DNA of 64,000 bases, taken from Leucobacter celer subsp. astrifaciens. GTDB taxonomy: Bacteria; Actinomycetota; Actinomycetes; Actinomycetales; Microbacteriaceae. A program made the position numbers and the translations under genes. Shown here piece after piece: positions 9,940-19,087 of the stretch. The stretch covers positions 124,001 to 188,000 of the forward strand of contig NZ_JHEI01000134.1 of NCBI RefSeq assembly GCF_001273835.1, in the 5' to 3' direction. How positions within the stretch are numbered: the first letter of the stretch is position 1; each line of letters begins with the position of its first letter. The notes below the pieces were generated by a model. That model was not told the DNA's origin and did no database searches. It saw only the letters and a program-made list of their open reading frames with translations.

Positions 9940-10043
9940 GCGCGTTCGGTAAGCGAACCCTGGCCGGGTCTGGCGGGAGCGGCCGATGAGATCGTTCACG
10001 ATCTCATCGGCCGCGGATGGAGGGGTTCGCTTACCGAACGCGC
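9940..10043. repeat. Nested palindrome, 21-bp outer and 17-bp inner arms
   Basis: The outer arms 9940-9960 and 10023-10043 are perfect inverted copies of 21 bases. Inside them 9979-9995 and 9998-10014 are perfect inverted copies of 17 bases with a 2-base centre. The two centres are offset by five bases (unequal spacers of 18 and 8). It lies between the convergent tagD and the amino-acid ABC operon, so it may end transcription in both directions. Confidence 0.85.
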
Positions 10044-10060
10044 ACCCCAGGGCGTGACCC

Positions 10061-10837
<777 letters not shown>

Positions 10838-10841
<4 letters not shown>

Positions 10842-11884
10842 GCGCCACCCCCTCCGGGTCGACGGTGCGGTGGAACGATCGTGTCTCCGCCTCCGGATTC
10901 GGGGTACGTGGGGTGCTCACCCTCGTCTCCGGAGACACCGACCACGCCGATCGCCGCGGTCTCAACAGTCGGCTTCATCACATCGGGCCGCTGCGCCACA
11001 CCTCGCGAGAAGTGCTTCTCGATGTAGTACTGGCCCACCATGAGGATCGAGGTCACAACCAGGTACCAGATGGACGCCACGATGAGCATCGGCACCGGCT
11101 TGTACGTGACCGCAGCGATGTCGCGCGTGCGGGTGTAGAGCTCGAGCGTGAACGGCACCGCCGTGACCAGCGAGGTGGTCTTCAGCATCGAGATCACCTC
11201 GTTGCCCGTCGGCGGGATGATCACGCGCATGGCCTGCGGCAGGATGACGCGGGTCATCGTGTGCCCCCAGCCGAGGCCGAGGGCGATCGACGCCTCCTCC
11301 TGGCCCTTGTCGACCGAGAGCAGACCGGCGCGCACGATCTCGGCCATGTAGGCCGCCTCGTTGAGCGCAAGACCGATGATCGCGAGCGTGAAGTAGCTCA
11401 GCAGATCCTTCGTGGTGAGCGAGATCATCGCCTCGGTGAACGGGATCCCCAGATCGATGGTCTTGTACACCACCGGGACCATGCCCCAGAACACCAGCTG
11501 CACGTACACCGGGGTGCCGCGGAAGATCCACAGGTACACCCACGACACCGAGCGCACCACGGGGTTCGGCGACAAGCGCATCACCGCGAGCGAGACGCCC
11601 AGGATGATCGCGATGATCATCGAGTACACCGTCAGCTGCAGCGTGTAGCCGACCGCCGAGATCACGCGGCTGTCGAAGAGGTACTGCGCCACGACATCCC
11701 ACGAATACAGCGGACGGTTGAACGCCGCGTCGTAGATGAAGAGGCCAGCGGCGAGAACCAGCACCACGGCAAGCACGGTGCGCCCCGGGTGCCGCAGCTT
11801 GATCGCCTTGATCGGCTCCGACTCGGCGTGGCCCTCAGGCTGCGGGGCGCCGTGCCCCGCAGCCTGCGATCCTGCACTGCTCAT
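10838..11884 (-). CDS. Polar amino-acid ABC importer permease
   Basis: 348 residues, longer than the usual 220-300 because of polar extensions at both ends (first 35 and last about 50 residues, the latter Gly/Pro-rich). The core has the HisM/GlnP layout: five or so helices, 'GYTLQLTVYSMIIAIILGV', 'FRGTPVYVQLVFWG', 'AAYMAEIVRAGLLSVDKGQEEA' and the ATPase-docking EAA loop with 'ILPQAMRVIIPPTGNEVI'. Its stop overlaps the ATPase start by ATGA. It imports glutamine/glutamate-type or similar polar amino acids with the binding protein at 11893-12801. Confidence 0.93.
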
Positions 11885-11892
11885 GGCAGTGC

Positions 11893-12801
11893 CTACTCGG
11901 TCGCCGCGTTGACCGTGGCCTCGTCGAGCGCACCCGACTCGACGCCGGCACCCTCGAGGATCTCGAGGTAGGTGCCGTCGTCCATCAGCGACTGCAGCGC
12001 GGCCTGAACGGCCTTCGTCATGTCGCTGCCCTTCGCCGTGGCGAAACCGTAGGGCGCGGCGTCGAAGACCTCGCCGACCGACTCGAGCTGATCCGACAGC
12101 TTCGCGACCGCGTCACCCGTCACGGGGAGATCGGCGGAGAAGGCGTCGGCCGAACCGCTGATGACCGCGTTGGTCACCTCGGGCTGCCCGTCGTAGGGCA
12201 GGATCTCGATGGGATCCTCACCCGCGTCGACGCAGGCCTGCGACTTGGCGGGCAGCTCGTCGGTGTGCTGCACGGTGGTCGCCTGGACCGCGATGGTGAG
12301 ACCGCAGGCGTTGTCGGGGTCGACATCCGAGCCGATGGGGGCCGCCCACAGGCTGCCCGCGTTCAGGAAGTTGACGAAGTCGACGGTCTTCTGACGCTCG
12401 ACGGTGTCGGTGAACGAGGAGGATCCCATCTCGAGCACGCCCTCCTCGATGCGGGGCAGGATGCTGTCGAAGCCGAGGATCTCCCAGTCGGGTTCGAGAC
12501 CGAGCTTGGCGGATACCGCCTCGGCCAGCTCGACGCCCCAGCCGACAGGGTTGCCGTCGGCGTCCTTGTACTCGTTGGGCGGGTACTCGGCGTCGGTGCC
12601 GATGCGCAGCACACCGGAGTCCTTGACCTCCTCGGGCAGCAGGTCGACCGCAGCCTGATCCGGCTGGATCGCGCTCGAGCCGGAGCCCTCACCGGTGGAA
12701 CCGCCAGTTGTTCCCCCCTCGGACTCTGCGTTGTTGACGCATCCGGTCAGTGCGAGCACGGCGGCAGCGGCGAGCGCGGGAAGCGCGTATCGAATCTTCA
12801 T
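11893..12801 (-). CDS. Polar amino-acid ABC importer binding lipoprotein
   Basis: 302 residues. Lipobox LTGC places the modified Cys at residue 21; a Ser/Gly-rich linker follows. Family 3 features: 'VLRIGTDAEYPPNEYKDADG', 'GWGVELAEAVSAKLG', 'SSFTDTVERQKTVDFVNF', and 'LPYDGQPEVTNAVISGSADAF'. First gene of the operon, eight bases before the permease. The ligand is a polar or charged amino acid; the identity is not resolved by sequence. Confidence 0.93.
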   Translation of the reverse strand: MKIRYALPALAAAAVLALTGCVNNAESEGGTTGGSTGEGSGSSAIQPDQAAVDLLPEEVKDSGVLRIGTDAEYPPNEYKDADGNPVGWGVELAEAVSAKLGLEPDWEILGFDSILPRIEEGVLEMGSSSFTDTVERQKTVDFVNFLNAGSLWAAPIGSDVDPDNACGLTIAVQATTVQHTDELPAKSQACVDAGEDPIEILPYDGQPEVTNAVISGSADAFSADLPVTGDAVAKLSDQLESVGEVFDAAPYGFATAKGSDMTKAVQAALQSLMDDGTYLEILEGAGVESGALDEATVNAATE

Positions 12802-13026
12802 TGATCCCTCCAGTTGGGAAGAGCGGGCAGGAACCCGGTGTGCGGTCTTGCAATCTCGCTCCGAGTGTACTGTGCGGAAGTATCGGATCAGTTACAGAGT
12901 CTCTACCCGGGTCCATACCTGCACTGGAGCCGACTCGTCACGGCCGCGGATTTCCGCGCAGCCGCGCGCCGGGCAGGAAAGGTAACGTTCCGATTAAGGC
13001 TGGTGCCGCTGAGATCGGCGGGAGGA

Positions 13027-14661
13027 TCAATGCCCGTCGAGCAGGCCGTCGACGGCGGTCGCCAGTACACGTGCAGCGCCGAGCGTTTCCGCGTCTGCGC
13101 GGCACGGATCGACGTCGACCACCGCGAAGTCGGCCAGCAGGCCCGGGCGCAGTGCACCGACCTCGTGCTCGCTGCGCAGCTGCCACGCCGCGTTCGAGGT
13201 GTGCGCCCGCAGCGCGTCGAGGCGGGTGACACCGGTGCCGCCGTCGAGGCGGCGGCCGGTGCGGGAGGTGCGGGTCTCGGCCACGGCCATGTTGCGCAGC
13301 GGCTCGCAGGGCGTGACAGTGCCGTCGTTGTGGAACGTCGCCCGGTGTCCGGCCGCGAACGCGGCTCCCGCGTCGGCCCAGGCCGAACCCCGCTCGCCGA
13401 AGAGGTCGTCGACGAGCACGTCACCCCAGTAGGTGATGTGGTCGACGAAGAGGCTCACGGTCACCCCGAGCTCCGCGGCGCGGCGGAACTGGGCGGGGGT
13501 CATCAGCCCGCAGTGCTCGATGCGGAAGCGATGATCCCGCAGTCCGAAGCGCCCGATCAGCTCCTCGTAGGCGTCGAGCGTGCTGGCGACGGCCACGTCG
13601 CCGTGGGAGTGGCAGGCCAGCTGCCAGCCCTCCCCCGCGTACTGCGCACCGATGTCGATGAGCTGCTCCGTCGTGTAGTTCGCACGGCCGACGTGCCCCG
13701 GTTCGAGACCCAGGGCTCGGGTGACGGCGTTATCGAGGTAGGGGAACGAAGCGGCGATGTTGCCCACCCAGGGCGAGCCGTCGCTCCACACCTTCGCCCC
13801 CACCTGGCGCACCCAGGCGTCGCCGTTGTCGAGCGGTGCCGTCGCCCGCGCACCGGGACGCGACATCTCGTAGCCGCGCACGCGCGCGGGCAGCCGGCCC
13901 TCCGCGTGCAGCCCCGCGAGCAGCGGGCCCAGATCCTCGGTCCAGGTGAGATCGGCGATCGTCGTAATACCGCGGCCGCGCAGATCCGCCAGGTGCGCCG
14001 CCATCCGCTGCGGCAGCTGAGCCTGCGCGGCGCCCAGCACCGGACCCGCGATCCGCATCACCGCCGCGGCCTCGTAGGCCACGCCGCTCAACCCGCCCGC
14101 AGCGGTCCTGCCGTACGACGCACCGGCAGGATCCGGCGTGTCCCGATCGATCCCGGCCTCCCGCGCCGCCGCGGTGTTGAAGTACGCCGAGTGCAGGGAG
14201 TTGTGCACGATGACCAGCGGGGTCTCGCCCGCGACCGCGTCCAGCTCGTCGATCGTCGGCGGCACGAGCCCCCGCTGCAGCAGCGGGTCCCAACCGTTGG
14301 CCAGCACCCGCGCGGGCCGGGGGTCGGCGGCGAGCGCGGCCCTGATGCCCTGCCACACGGCGTCGGCGCTCTCGACCGTCACCGGCCGGATGTCGATCAC
14401 CCCCTCACCGAGCAGCTGCGCCGACTCGGAGGGGTGGCCATGAGGTTCGATGAGGCCGGGCACGGCCCACCCCTCGCCGAGATCGACCCGCTCGGCGTGC
14501 GCCGGCGCCGGCACCTCGTCGCGCGATCCGATCGCCGTGATCCGGCCGTTCTCGACCAGCATCGCCTCCGGCGCTGACGCGGGGTCGGCGTGCTCGCCGA
14601 CGCAATCGAGATCGGTGCGCACGAAGCGTCCGGTGAAGTAGCGCGTCGTCGGATCCGCCAT
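13027..14661 (-). CDS. YtcJ-like amidohydrolase (amidohydrolase family 3)
   Basis: 544 residues, typical YtcJ length. Visible motifs: VPGLIEPHGHPSES (HxH metal pair), 'LANGWDPLLQRG', VIVHNSLHSAYFNTAA, 'KVWSDGSPW' (carbamylated-Lys region), ACHSHGD, RIEHCGLM and ATFHNDGTVTPCEPL with the metal Asp. The C-terminal strand region 'GALRPGLLADFAVVDVDP' is characteristic. The family hydrolyses amides, formyl groups or cyclic amides; the substrate is unknown. It is transcribed alone; 226 bases separate it from the amino-acid importer operon. Confidence 0.9.
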   Translation of the reverse strand: MADPTTRYFTGRFVRTDLDCVGEHADPASAPEAMLVENGRITAIGSRDEVPAPAHAERVDLGEGWAVPGLIEPHGHPSESAQLLGEGVIDIRPVTVESADAVWQGIRAALAADPRPARVLANGWDPLLQRGLVPPTIDELDAVAGETPLVIVHNSLHSAYFNTAAAREAGIDRDTPDPAGASYGRTAAGGLSGVAYEAAAVMRIAGPVLGAAQAQLPQRMAAHLADLRGRGITTIADLTWTEDLGPLLAGLHAEGRLPARVRGYEMSRPGARATAPLDNGDAWVRQVGAKVWSDGSPWVGNIAASFPYLDNAVTRALGLEPGHVGRANYTTEQLIDIGAQYAGEGWQLACHSHGDVAVASTLDAYEELIGRFGLRDHRFRIEHCGLMTPAQFRRAAELGVTVSLFVDHITYWGDVLVDDLFGERGSAWADAGAAFAAGHRATFHNDGTVTPCEPLRNMAVAETRTSRTGRRLDGGTGVTRLDALRAHTSNAAWQLRSEHEVGALRPGLLADFAVVDVDPCRADAETLGAARVLATAVDGLLDGH

Positions 14662-14904
14662 CGGACACCGTCCTCTCGTCAGCGGGGATCGCCTCCCCGT
14701 GTCCTTTGTATCGGGTCCGCGGACCGGGCGACAGTGCTTCGGCCTTGTCGCGGTGCTCGCGGACAGCGCTTCTCAGTCCCATCCGAGTACCGAGCGCTTG
14801 CTCGCCTGTCAAGCCCTGGCGCCGATACCAAATCGTTACCTAAGCTGGAAGCGTCACCTGGACGCGACAGCGCACGACGAATATACGACGAGCACGCGAA
14901 GACC

Positions 14905-17151
14905 ATGAGCAGCACGGATCACCCCCGCCCCACGGCGACCCCGGCCGACCGGGAGCGCCGAGGGAGCGAGCCCGCTCGAGGCAGCGGCCCGGGCTCCTCC
15001 TCCCGGCAGCCCGGCCCCCGCGCTGTGCGCCGCGACATCCAAGGGCTCCGAGCGATCGCCGTGGCGCTGGTGCTCGTCTACCACCTCTCACCCCAGAGCC
15101 TCTCGGGCGGCTACGTCGGCGTCGACGTGTTCTTCGTCATCTCGGGCTTCCTCATCACGGGGCAGCTGCTGCGCGAGGCCGAGGCGAGCGGACGCATCGA
15201 CCTGCCCCGCTTCTGGGCGCGGCGCGCGCGGCGCCTGCTGCCGGCCGCACTGCTGGTGCTCACGGTCACGCTGCTCGCGGTGTGGCTCGTCGCACCGCGG
15301 GGCTTCCTCCCCTCCTTCCTCGTGCAGGTCGCCGCGTCGGCCGCCTACGTGCAGAACTGGGTGCTCGCGGGGCAGTCCGTCGACTACATGGCCGCCGAGG
15401 CGCAGGTGTCGCCGGTGCAGCACTACTGGTCGCTGTCGGTCGAGGAGCAGTTCTACATCCTCTGGCCGCTCATCGCCGTGCTCGCGGCGGTGCTCACGGC
15501 ACGAATCGCCGCGCGAGCCGCGGCCCGGCACGGCTCAGCACCGTGCTTCCGCACCGTCCTCGCACTGCTGGTGGGCGGCATCGCCGTCGCCTCCCTGGTG
15601 CTCTCGGTGGTCACCACGGCGAGCGATCCCTCGCGCGCCTACTTCGTCACCACGACCCGCGCGTGGGAGTTCGCTGCGGGCGGGCTCCTGGCCTGCCTCG
15701 CCGCCTCGCCAACTCGTCCTCTCGATCGCCTCGATCCGCGCCTGCGCGCACTGACGGCCTGGATCGGCCTGGCGGGCATCGCGGCCGCCGCGATCCTCTA
15801 CACCGACACGACGCCATTCCCGGGCTACACCGCGCTGCTCCCCGTGCTCGCCACCGCACTCGTCATCGCCGCGCAGGAGCCGGAGACCGCCTGGTCGCCG
15901 CGCGCGTTCCTGGCGATGCGCCCCATGCAGTGGCTCGGCGACGTCTCCTACGGCGTCTACCTCTGGCACTTCCCGCTCATCGTGCTGCTGCCGTTCGCAC
16001 TCGGCAGGAGCCTCGGCCTCGCCGGTGCCGCGGCGGTGATCGCGGCGACGCTGCTGCTGGCCTGGGGGTCGAAGGTGCTCGTCGAGGATCCGTTCCGCAC
16101 CGGCTTCTCGCGCACCTGGCCCAACGGCCGCGCCATCGCCATCACCTCGGCCGGCATGGCGGCGATGCTGCTCTTCTCGCTCGCCGGAGTGCAGGCCGCC
16201 GACCGCGCGGTGGAGGCGGAGCGGGTCCGGATCGCCGCGGCGCTGCAGGATCCGGATCCCTGCCTCGGCGCCACGGCGCTCGAACCCGGCTCCGGCTGCG
16301 AGGCGACACCCGAGCAGCTGCCGATCCCGGAGCCGGCGCTCGCCGATAAGGCTCCCGAACGCTGCCTGGGCGACCAGGAGGGCAGCGAGCCCGAGGTCTG
16401 CGAGTACGGCAGCGACCGGCCCGACGCCGCGCGCACCGTCGCCCTGGTGGGCGACTCGCACGCCGAGCAGTGGCTGCTGCCGCTCGACCGCGTCGCGCGG
16501 CAGCAGAACTGGAGGCTCGTGGTGATGGCGAAGGCCTCGTGCCCCTTCACCGCGGCGGAACGCGATTTCGTGACCTCGCCGGAGGCCGAGAACGAGAAGC
16601 TGCGCGCAGACTGCTCCGAGTGGAACGACCGGGTGCTCGAGCAGTTGGCGAGCGACCCGAGTATCGACACCGTGATCACCTCCGCCAAGTCGACCAACCG
16701 CGTGGTGCCGCGGGACGGCAGGAGCTGGCGCGAAACCGCGGCGCTCGCCTACGAGGAGCAGTGGGACGAGCTGCCGGCTTCAGTGGAGCAGGTGATCGCG
16801 ATCCGAGACACTCCCCAGCTGCCGAAGGATGTGCTGCAGTGCGTCACCGAGCAGGGTGAGCGAGCGGCGCAGGAGTGCGCGGTGACCGCCGCGGAGGCGA
16901 TCCCCGAGGATCCGCTCGCGGAGGCGGCGGGCGCGGCGGAACAGGTGGAGCTGGTCGACCTGAGCGGCTACTTCGTGGTCGAGGACGCGGTGCCGCCCGT
17001 GATCGGCGGCGTGCTCGCGTTCCGCGATTCGCACCACCTCAGCTGGGCCTATGCCGAGATGCTCGCCGACCCCCTGGGCGAGCAGGTGCGCGAGGCGCTG
17101 AGCGAGGAACCGGGCGAGGATCCGAGCACCGACGCGGAGTCACGCACCTGA
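14905..17151 (+). CDS. Membrane acyltransferase with SGNH domain (OafA/YrhL type)
   Basis: 748 residues. The ATG at 14905 is preferred; the open frame upstream overlaps the divergent gene. An N-terminal acyltransferase-3 domain (about residues 45-420) starts with RRDIQGLRAIAVALVLVYHL (catalytic His), GGYVGVDVFFVISGFLI and 'RFWARRARRLLPAA', with ten or so helices. A periplasmic SGNH hydrolase-like domain follows, with TVALVGDSHAEQWLLPL and a late DSHHLSWAYA block supplying the Asp-His pair. Such proteins O-acetylate cell-wall or capsule sugars. No other surface-polymer gene is adjacent. Confidence 0.92.
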   Translation: MSSTDHPRPTATPADRERRGSEPARGSGPGSSSRQPGPRAVRRDIQGLRAIAVALVLVYHLSPQSLSGGYVGVDVFFVISGFLITGQLLREAEASGRIDLPRFWARRARRLLPAALLVLTVTLLAVWLVAPRGFLPSFLVQVAASAAYVQNWVLAGQSVDYMAAEAQVSPVQHYWSLSVEEQFYILWPLIAVLAAVLTARIAARAAARHGSAPCFRTVLALLVGGIAVASLVLSVVTTASDPSRAYFVTTTRAWEFAAGGLLACLAASPTRPLDRLDPRLRALTAWIGLAGIAAAAILYTDTTPFPGYTALLPVLATALVIAAQEPETAWSPRAFLAMRPMQWLGDVSYGVYLWHFPLIVLLPFALGRSLGLAGAAAVIAATLLLAWGSKVLVEDPFRTGFSRTWPNGRAIAITSAGMAAMLLFSLAGVQAADRAVEAERVRIAAALQDPDPCLGATALEPGSGCEATPEQLPIPEPALADKAPERCLGDQEGSEPEVCEYGSDRPDAARTVALVGDSHAEQWLLPLDRVARQQNWRLVVMAKASCPFTAAERDFVTSPEAENEKLRADCSEWNDRVLEQLASDPSIDTVITSAKSTNRVVPRDGRSWRETAALAYEEQWDELPASVEQVIAIRDTPQLPKDVLQCVTEQGERAAQECAVTAAEAIPEDPLAEAAGAAEQVELVDLSGYFVVEDAVPPVIGGVLAFRDSHHLSWAYAEMLADPLGEQVREALSEEPGEDPSTDAESRT

Positions 17152-17568
17152 GTCCTCCTCGGCGAGCCCGTGCTCGGCGAGCCACTGCCGCGCGAGGCGC
17201 TTCGGGATCCGGCTCAGCCAGGCATCGACGATCAGCTCGCGCAGCAGCTCGGGATCGATGACGTCGAGGCGGGCCAGCACCGCCGGATACCCGTCGAAGT
17301 GCGGGATCGTGAACAGCAATTCGGGGAAGCCCTCGAGCAGCGCCGCCTTCGTCTCCGCGCCGTCGACGCGGATCCCCAGCACGACCCCGGGCGGCCACTC
17401 GCGCCCCAGGGCTGCCAGTTGCGCGAGGTCGGTCTTGCCCGGCGGGCGCTCCCAGACCACGGTTCCGCGCTTCGTGCGCCAGACGGCGCCGCCGCGGTGC
17501 CCGTCGATCTGCTCGAAGACCTCGGGCAGCGCCAGGGCGATCCGGCGCACCTCGTCGAGCGTCGTCAT
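17140..17568 (-). CDS. MmcQ/YjbR family protein
   Basis: 142 residues covering the whole MmcQ/YjbR (CyaY-like fold) domain: MTTLDEVRRIALALPEV, 'AVWRTKRGTVVWERP', 'LLFTIPHFDGYPAVLARLDVIDPELLRELI' and 'DAWLSRIPKRLARQW'. These proteins are annotated as DNA-binding, but the function is unsettled. The start is fixed by a TACACT leaderless promoter six bases before ATG. The last 12 bases overlap the 3' end of the acyltransferase gene on the other strand. Confidence 0.9.
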   Translation of the reverse strand: MTTLDEVRRIALALPEVFEQIDGHRGGAVWRTKRGTVVWERPPGKTDLAQLAALGREWPPGVVLGIRVDGAETKAALLEGFPELLFTIPHFDGYPAVLARLDVIDPELLRELIVDAWLSRIPKRLARQWLAEHGLAEEDSGA

Positions 17569-17574
17569 GCGGTC

Positions 17575-17580
17575 AGTGTA
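17575..17580 (-). promoter_or_regulatory. Leaderless -10 promoter of the MmcQ gene
   Basis: On the minus strand TACACT ends six bases before the ATG at 17568, with no Shine-Dalgarno sequence. Confidence 0.5.
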
Positions 17581-17660
17581 GCCCTCGCCCGATCCTGCGC
17601 GAACCGCTCCCGGGCTGCGCACGGCTCCCGGCCTGGGCACGGCCAGGTTGAAACACCCCT

Positions 17661-17740
17661 GCGAAAGATCTGCGATCTGCACCAGATATGCCGGGTCCAG
17701 CCCGGGAGCCCATATCTTCTGCAGATCGCAGATCTTTCGC
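17661..17740. repeat. Nested palindrome, family B, copy 1
   Basis: Perfect 21-base arms at 17661-17681 and 17720-17740 enclose a second pair (AGATATG 17684-17690 / CATATCT 17711-17717) and a central CCGGG/CCCGG pair. The element shares its AAGAT.TGCGATCTGCA core with copy 2 at 18892-18963; the two flank the methyltransferase gene. Confidence 0.85.
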
Positions 17741-17789
17741 GGGCCGGCGGGCCAGCGGGCCAGCGATCCCCGATCCCCCGATCCCGCTC

Positions 17790-17795
17790 TAGACT
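17790..17795 (+). promoter_or_regulatory. Leaderless -10 promoter of the methyltransferase gene
   Basis: TAGACT ends seven bases before the ATG at 17803; no Shine-Dalgarno is present. Confidence 0.5.
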
Positions 17796-17802
17796 CGTGC
17801 CC

Positions 17803-18702
17803 ATGCTGACGAGGGGAGCCGGGCGCCTGTACTTCGCGCTGCAGGCGGCGGCCGGCGGTGCGTGGTGGGTCGCGGTCTTCACGACGTCGGTCGTGCGCGA
17901 GGCCACGCTCGGAGACCTCGACCCGGTGCTCGTCGCGGCGTTCGACCTCCCGCTGTTCGTCGGGGCCTCGGCACTCGCAGCTGCCGGTGTGCGGTTCGCC
18001 GTGTGGATCGCGGCGCCGTGGACCGCGCTCGTCGCCGCGGGCATGGCGGTCTACGCGACCGTCGCCGAGCGAGCGGGGTGGGGTGCGCTCCTCATGACGG
18101 CCGCCGCGATCGGCAGCGCGGGCGCGGCGATGCTCGTGCTGACCGGGCGCATCCCCGCGGAGCGGATCCTCGTGGGCCCGTTCGCGTTCCGCACGGCGCG
18201 GTCCACCGCGGCTCGCGACAACGTCGGGCGCACCGGAGCGCAGGTCGTCGTCTTCTGGGGGCTCTTCCTGGTGGTGATCCCGGTCGTCATCGCAGCGGTC
18301 GAGCAGCGCTGGGGCCTGCAGCTCGCCGCACCGGCGGCAGTGCGCGTCGCGGGGGCGGTGATCCTCGTCGCGGCGAGCGCACTCGGCATCTGGTCGGCGC
18401 TCGCCATGTCGCTGCGCGGTGCGGGCACTCCCCTGCCCTCGGCCATGGCGCACCGGCTCGTGGTGAGCGGACCGTACCTCTACGTACGCAACCCCATGGC
18501 GCTCGCGGGCATCGCGCAGGGCGTGGCGGTCGGGCTGATGCTCGGGTCCTGGCTCGTGGTGCTCTACGCGCTCAGCGGCTCGCTGTTCTGGAACCGGATC
18601 GTGCGCCCGCTCGAGGAGGCCGATCTGCAGGCGCGCTTCGGCGCCGAGTTCGCGGCGTATCGGGATCGCGTCGCGTGCTGGATCCCGCGCCTGCGGCGCT
18701 GA
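17803..18702 (+). CDS. Membrane-bound methyltransferase, isoprenylcysteine/PEMT-like
   Basis: 299 residues, mostly hydrophobic (about seven segments). The C-terminal third carries the ICMT/PEMT signature: 'HRLVVSGPYLYVRNPMALAG' followed by 'FWNRIVRPLEEADLQARFGAEFAAYRDRVACWIPR', which in this family binds S-adenosylmethionine. The N-terminal 150 residues are a membrane extension not needed for the domain. The methylated substrate is unknown. It is a single-gene unit flanked by two copies of palindrome family B. Confidence 0.85.
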   Translation: MLTRGAGRLYFALQAAAGGAWWVAVFTTSVVREATLGDLDPVLVAAFDLPLFVGASALAAAGVRFAVWIAAPWTALVAAGMAVYATVAERAGWGALLMTAAAIGSAGAAMLVLTGRIPAERILVGPFAFRTARSTAARDNVGRTGAQVVVFWGLFLVVIPVVIAAVEQRWGLQLAAPAAVRVAGAVILVAASALGIWSALAMSLRGAGTPLPSAMAHRLVVSGPYLYVRNPMALAGIAQGVAVGLMLGSWLVVLYALSGSLFWNRIVRPLEEADLQARFGAEFAAYRDRVACWIPRLRR

Positions 18703-18779
18703 GCCGGCGGCAGCGCGAGCGTCGGCGCTGCCCCGGCGCTTCGCCCACAGCCTCGGAGCGCCGTCTCCCCCGCCCCCAT

Positions 18780-18840
18780 CTTCGCGCGCCAGTTCTTGTC
18801 GCCTCACACGAGGTTTGGCGACAAGAACTGGCGCGCGAAG
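18780..18840. repeat. Palindrome family A, copy 1
   Basis: Perfect 24-base arms (18780-18803 and 18817-18840) around a 13-base loop, with core CAGTTCTTGTCGCC and its complement. The 29 bases following the right arm (containing GTTTCGGCCG) are also similar to the flank of copy 2 at 23485-23555, so the repeated unit is longer than the palindrome. Confidence 0.85.
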
Positions 18841-18891
18841 TCGTGTTTCGGCCGGAATCACTCGGGGCGCGTCGCTCGCGCGACCCGGCGA

Positions 18892-18963
18892 AAGATATGC
18901 GATCTGCACGAGATGTCCCGGTTTCCGCCCGGGATCCCAGATCTTCTGCAGATCGCATATCTT
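18892..18963. repeat. Nested palindrome, family B, copy 2
   Basis: Perfect 17-base arms at 18892-18908 and 18947-18963 with a CCCGG/CCGGG inner pair. Sequence and architecture match copy 1 at 17661-17740 with matched changes in both arms. Confidence 0.85.
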
Positions 18964-19002
18964 CTGCAGGCCTGATGCGGGGTCGATTCAACTGGGATCG
19001 GC

Positions 19003-19061
19003 TTGCAACGAGCCGAAGTACGGGCCTATAGTTATAAAAGTTCGGCTAGACGAACTTTTAT
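19003..19061 (+). promoter_or_regulatory. Promoter and DtxR/MntR-like operator of the metal importer
   Basis: TTGCAA (19003-19008) and TATAGT (19027-19032) are spaced by 18 bases. Immediately downstream is a 28-bp palindrome (19034-19061): ATAAAAGTTCG, six-base centre GCTAGA, CGAACTTTTAT. A repressor bound here would cover the transcription start. The layout resembles operators of the DtxR/IdeR/MntR metalloregulators; a Zur-type site would look different. Confidence 0.7.
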
Positions 19062-19087
19062 CTTCACCCCACCTCGAAAGGATCTCG

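Larger units (their letters stand above)
18703..19087. other. Gene-free stretch with two palindromes and the metal-importer promoter
   Basis: 385 bases without a supportable gene. It contains palindrome family A copy 1 (18780-18840), family B copy 2 (18892-18963), and the promoter/operator of the metal importer (19003-19061). Confidence 0.8.
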
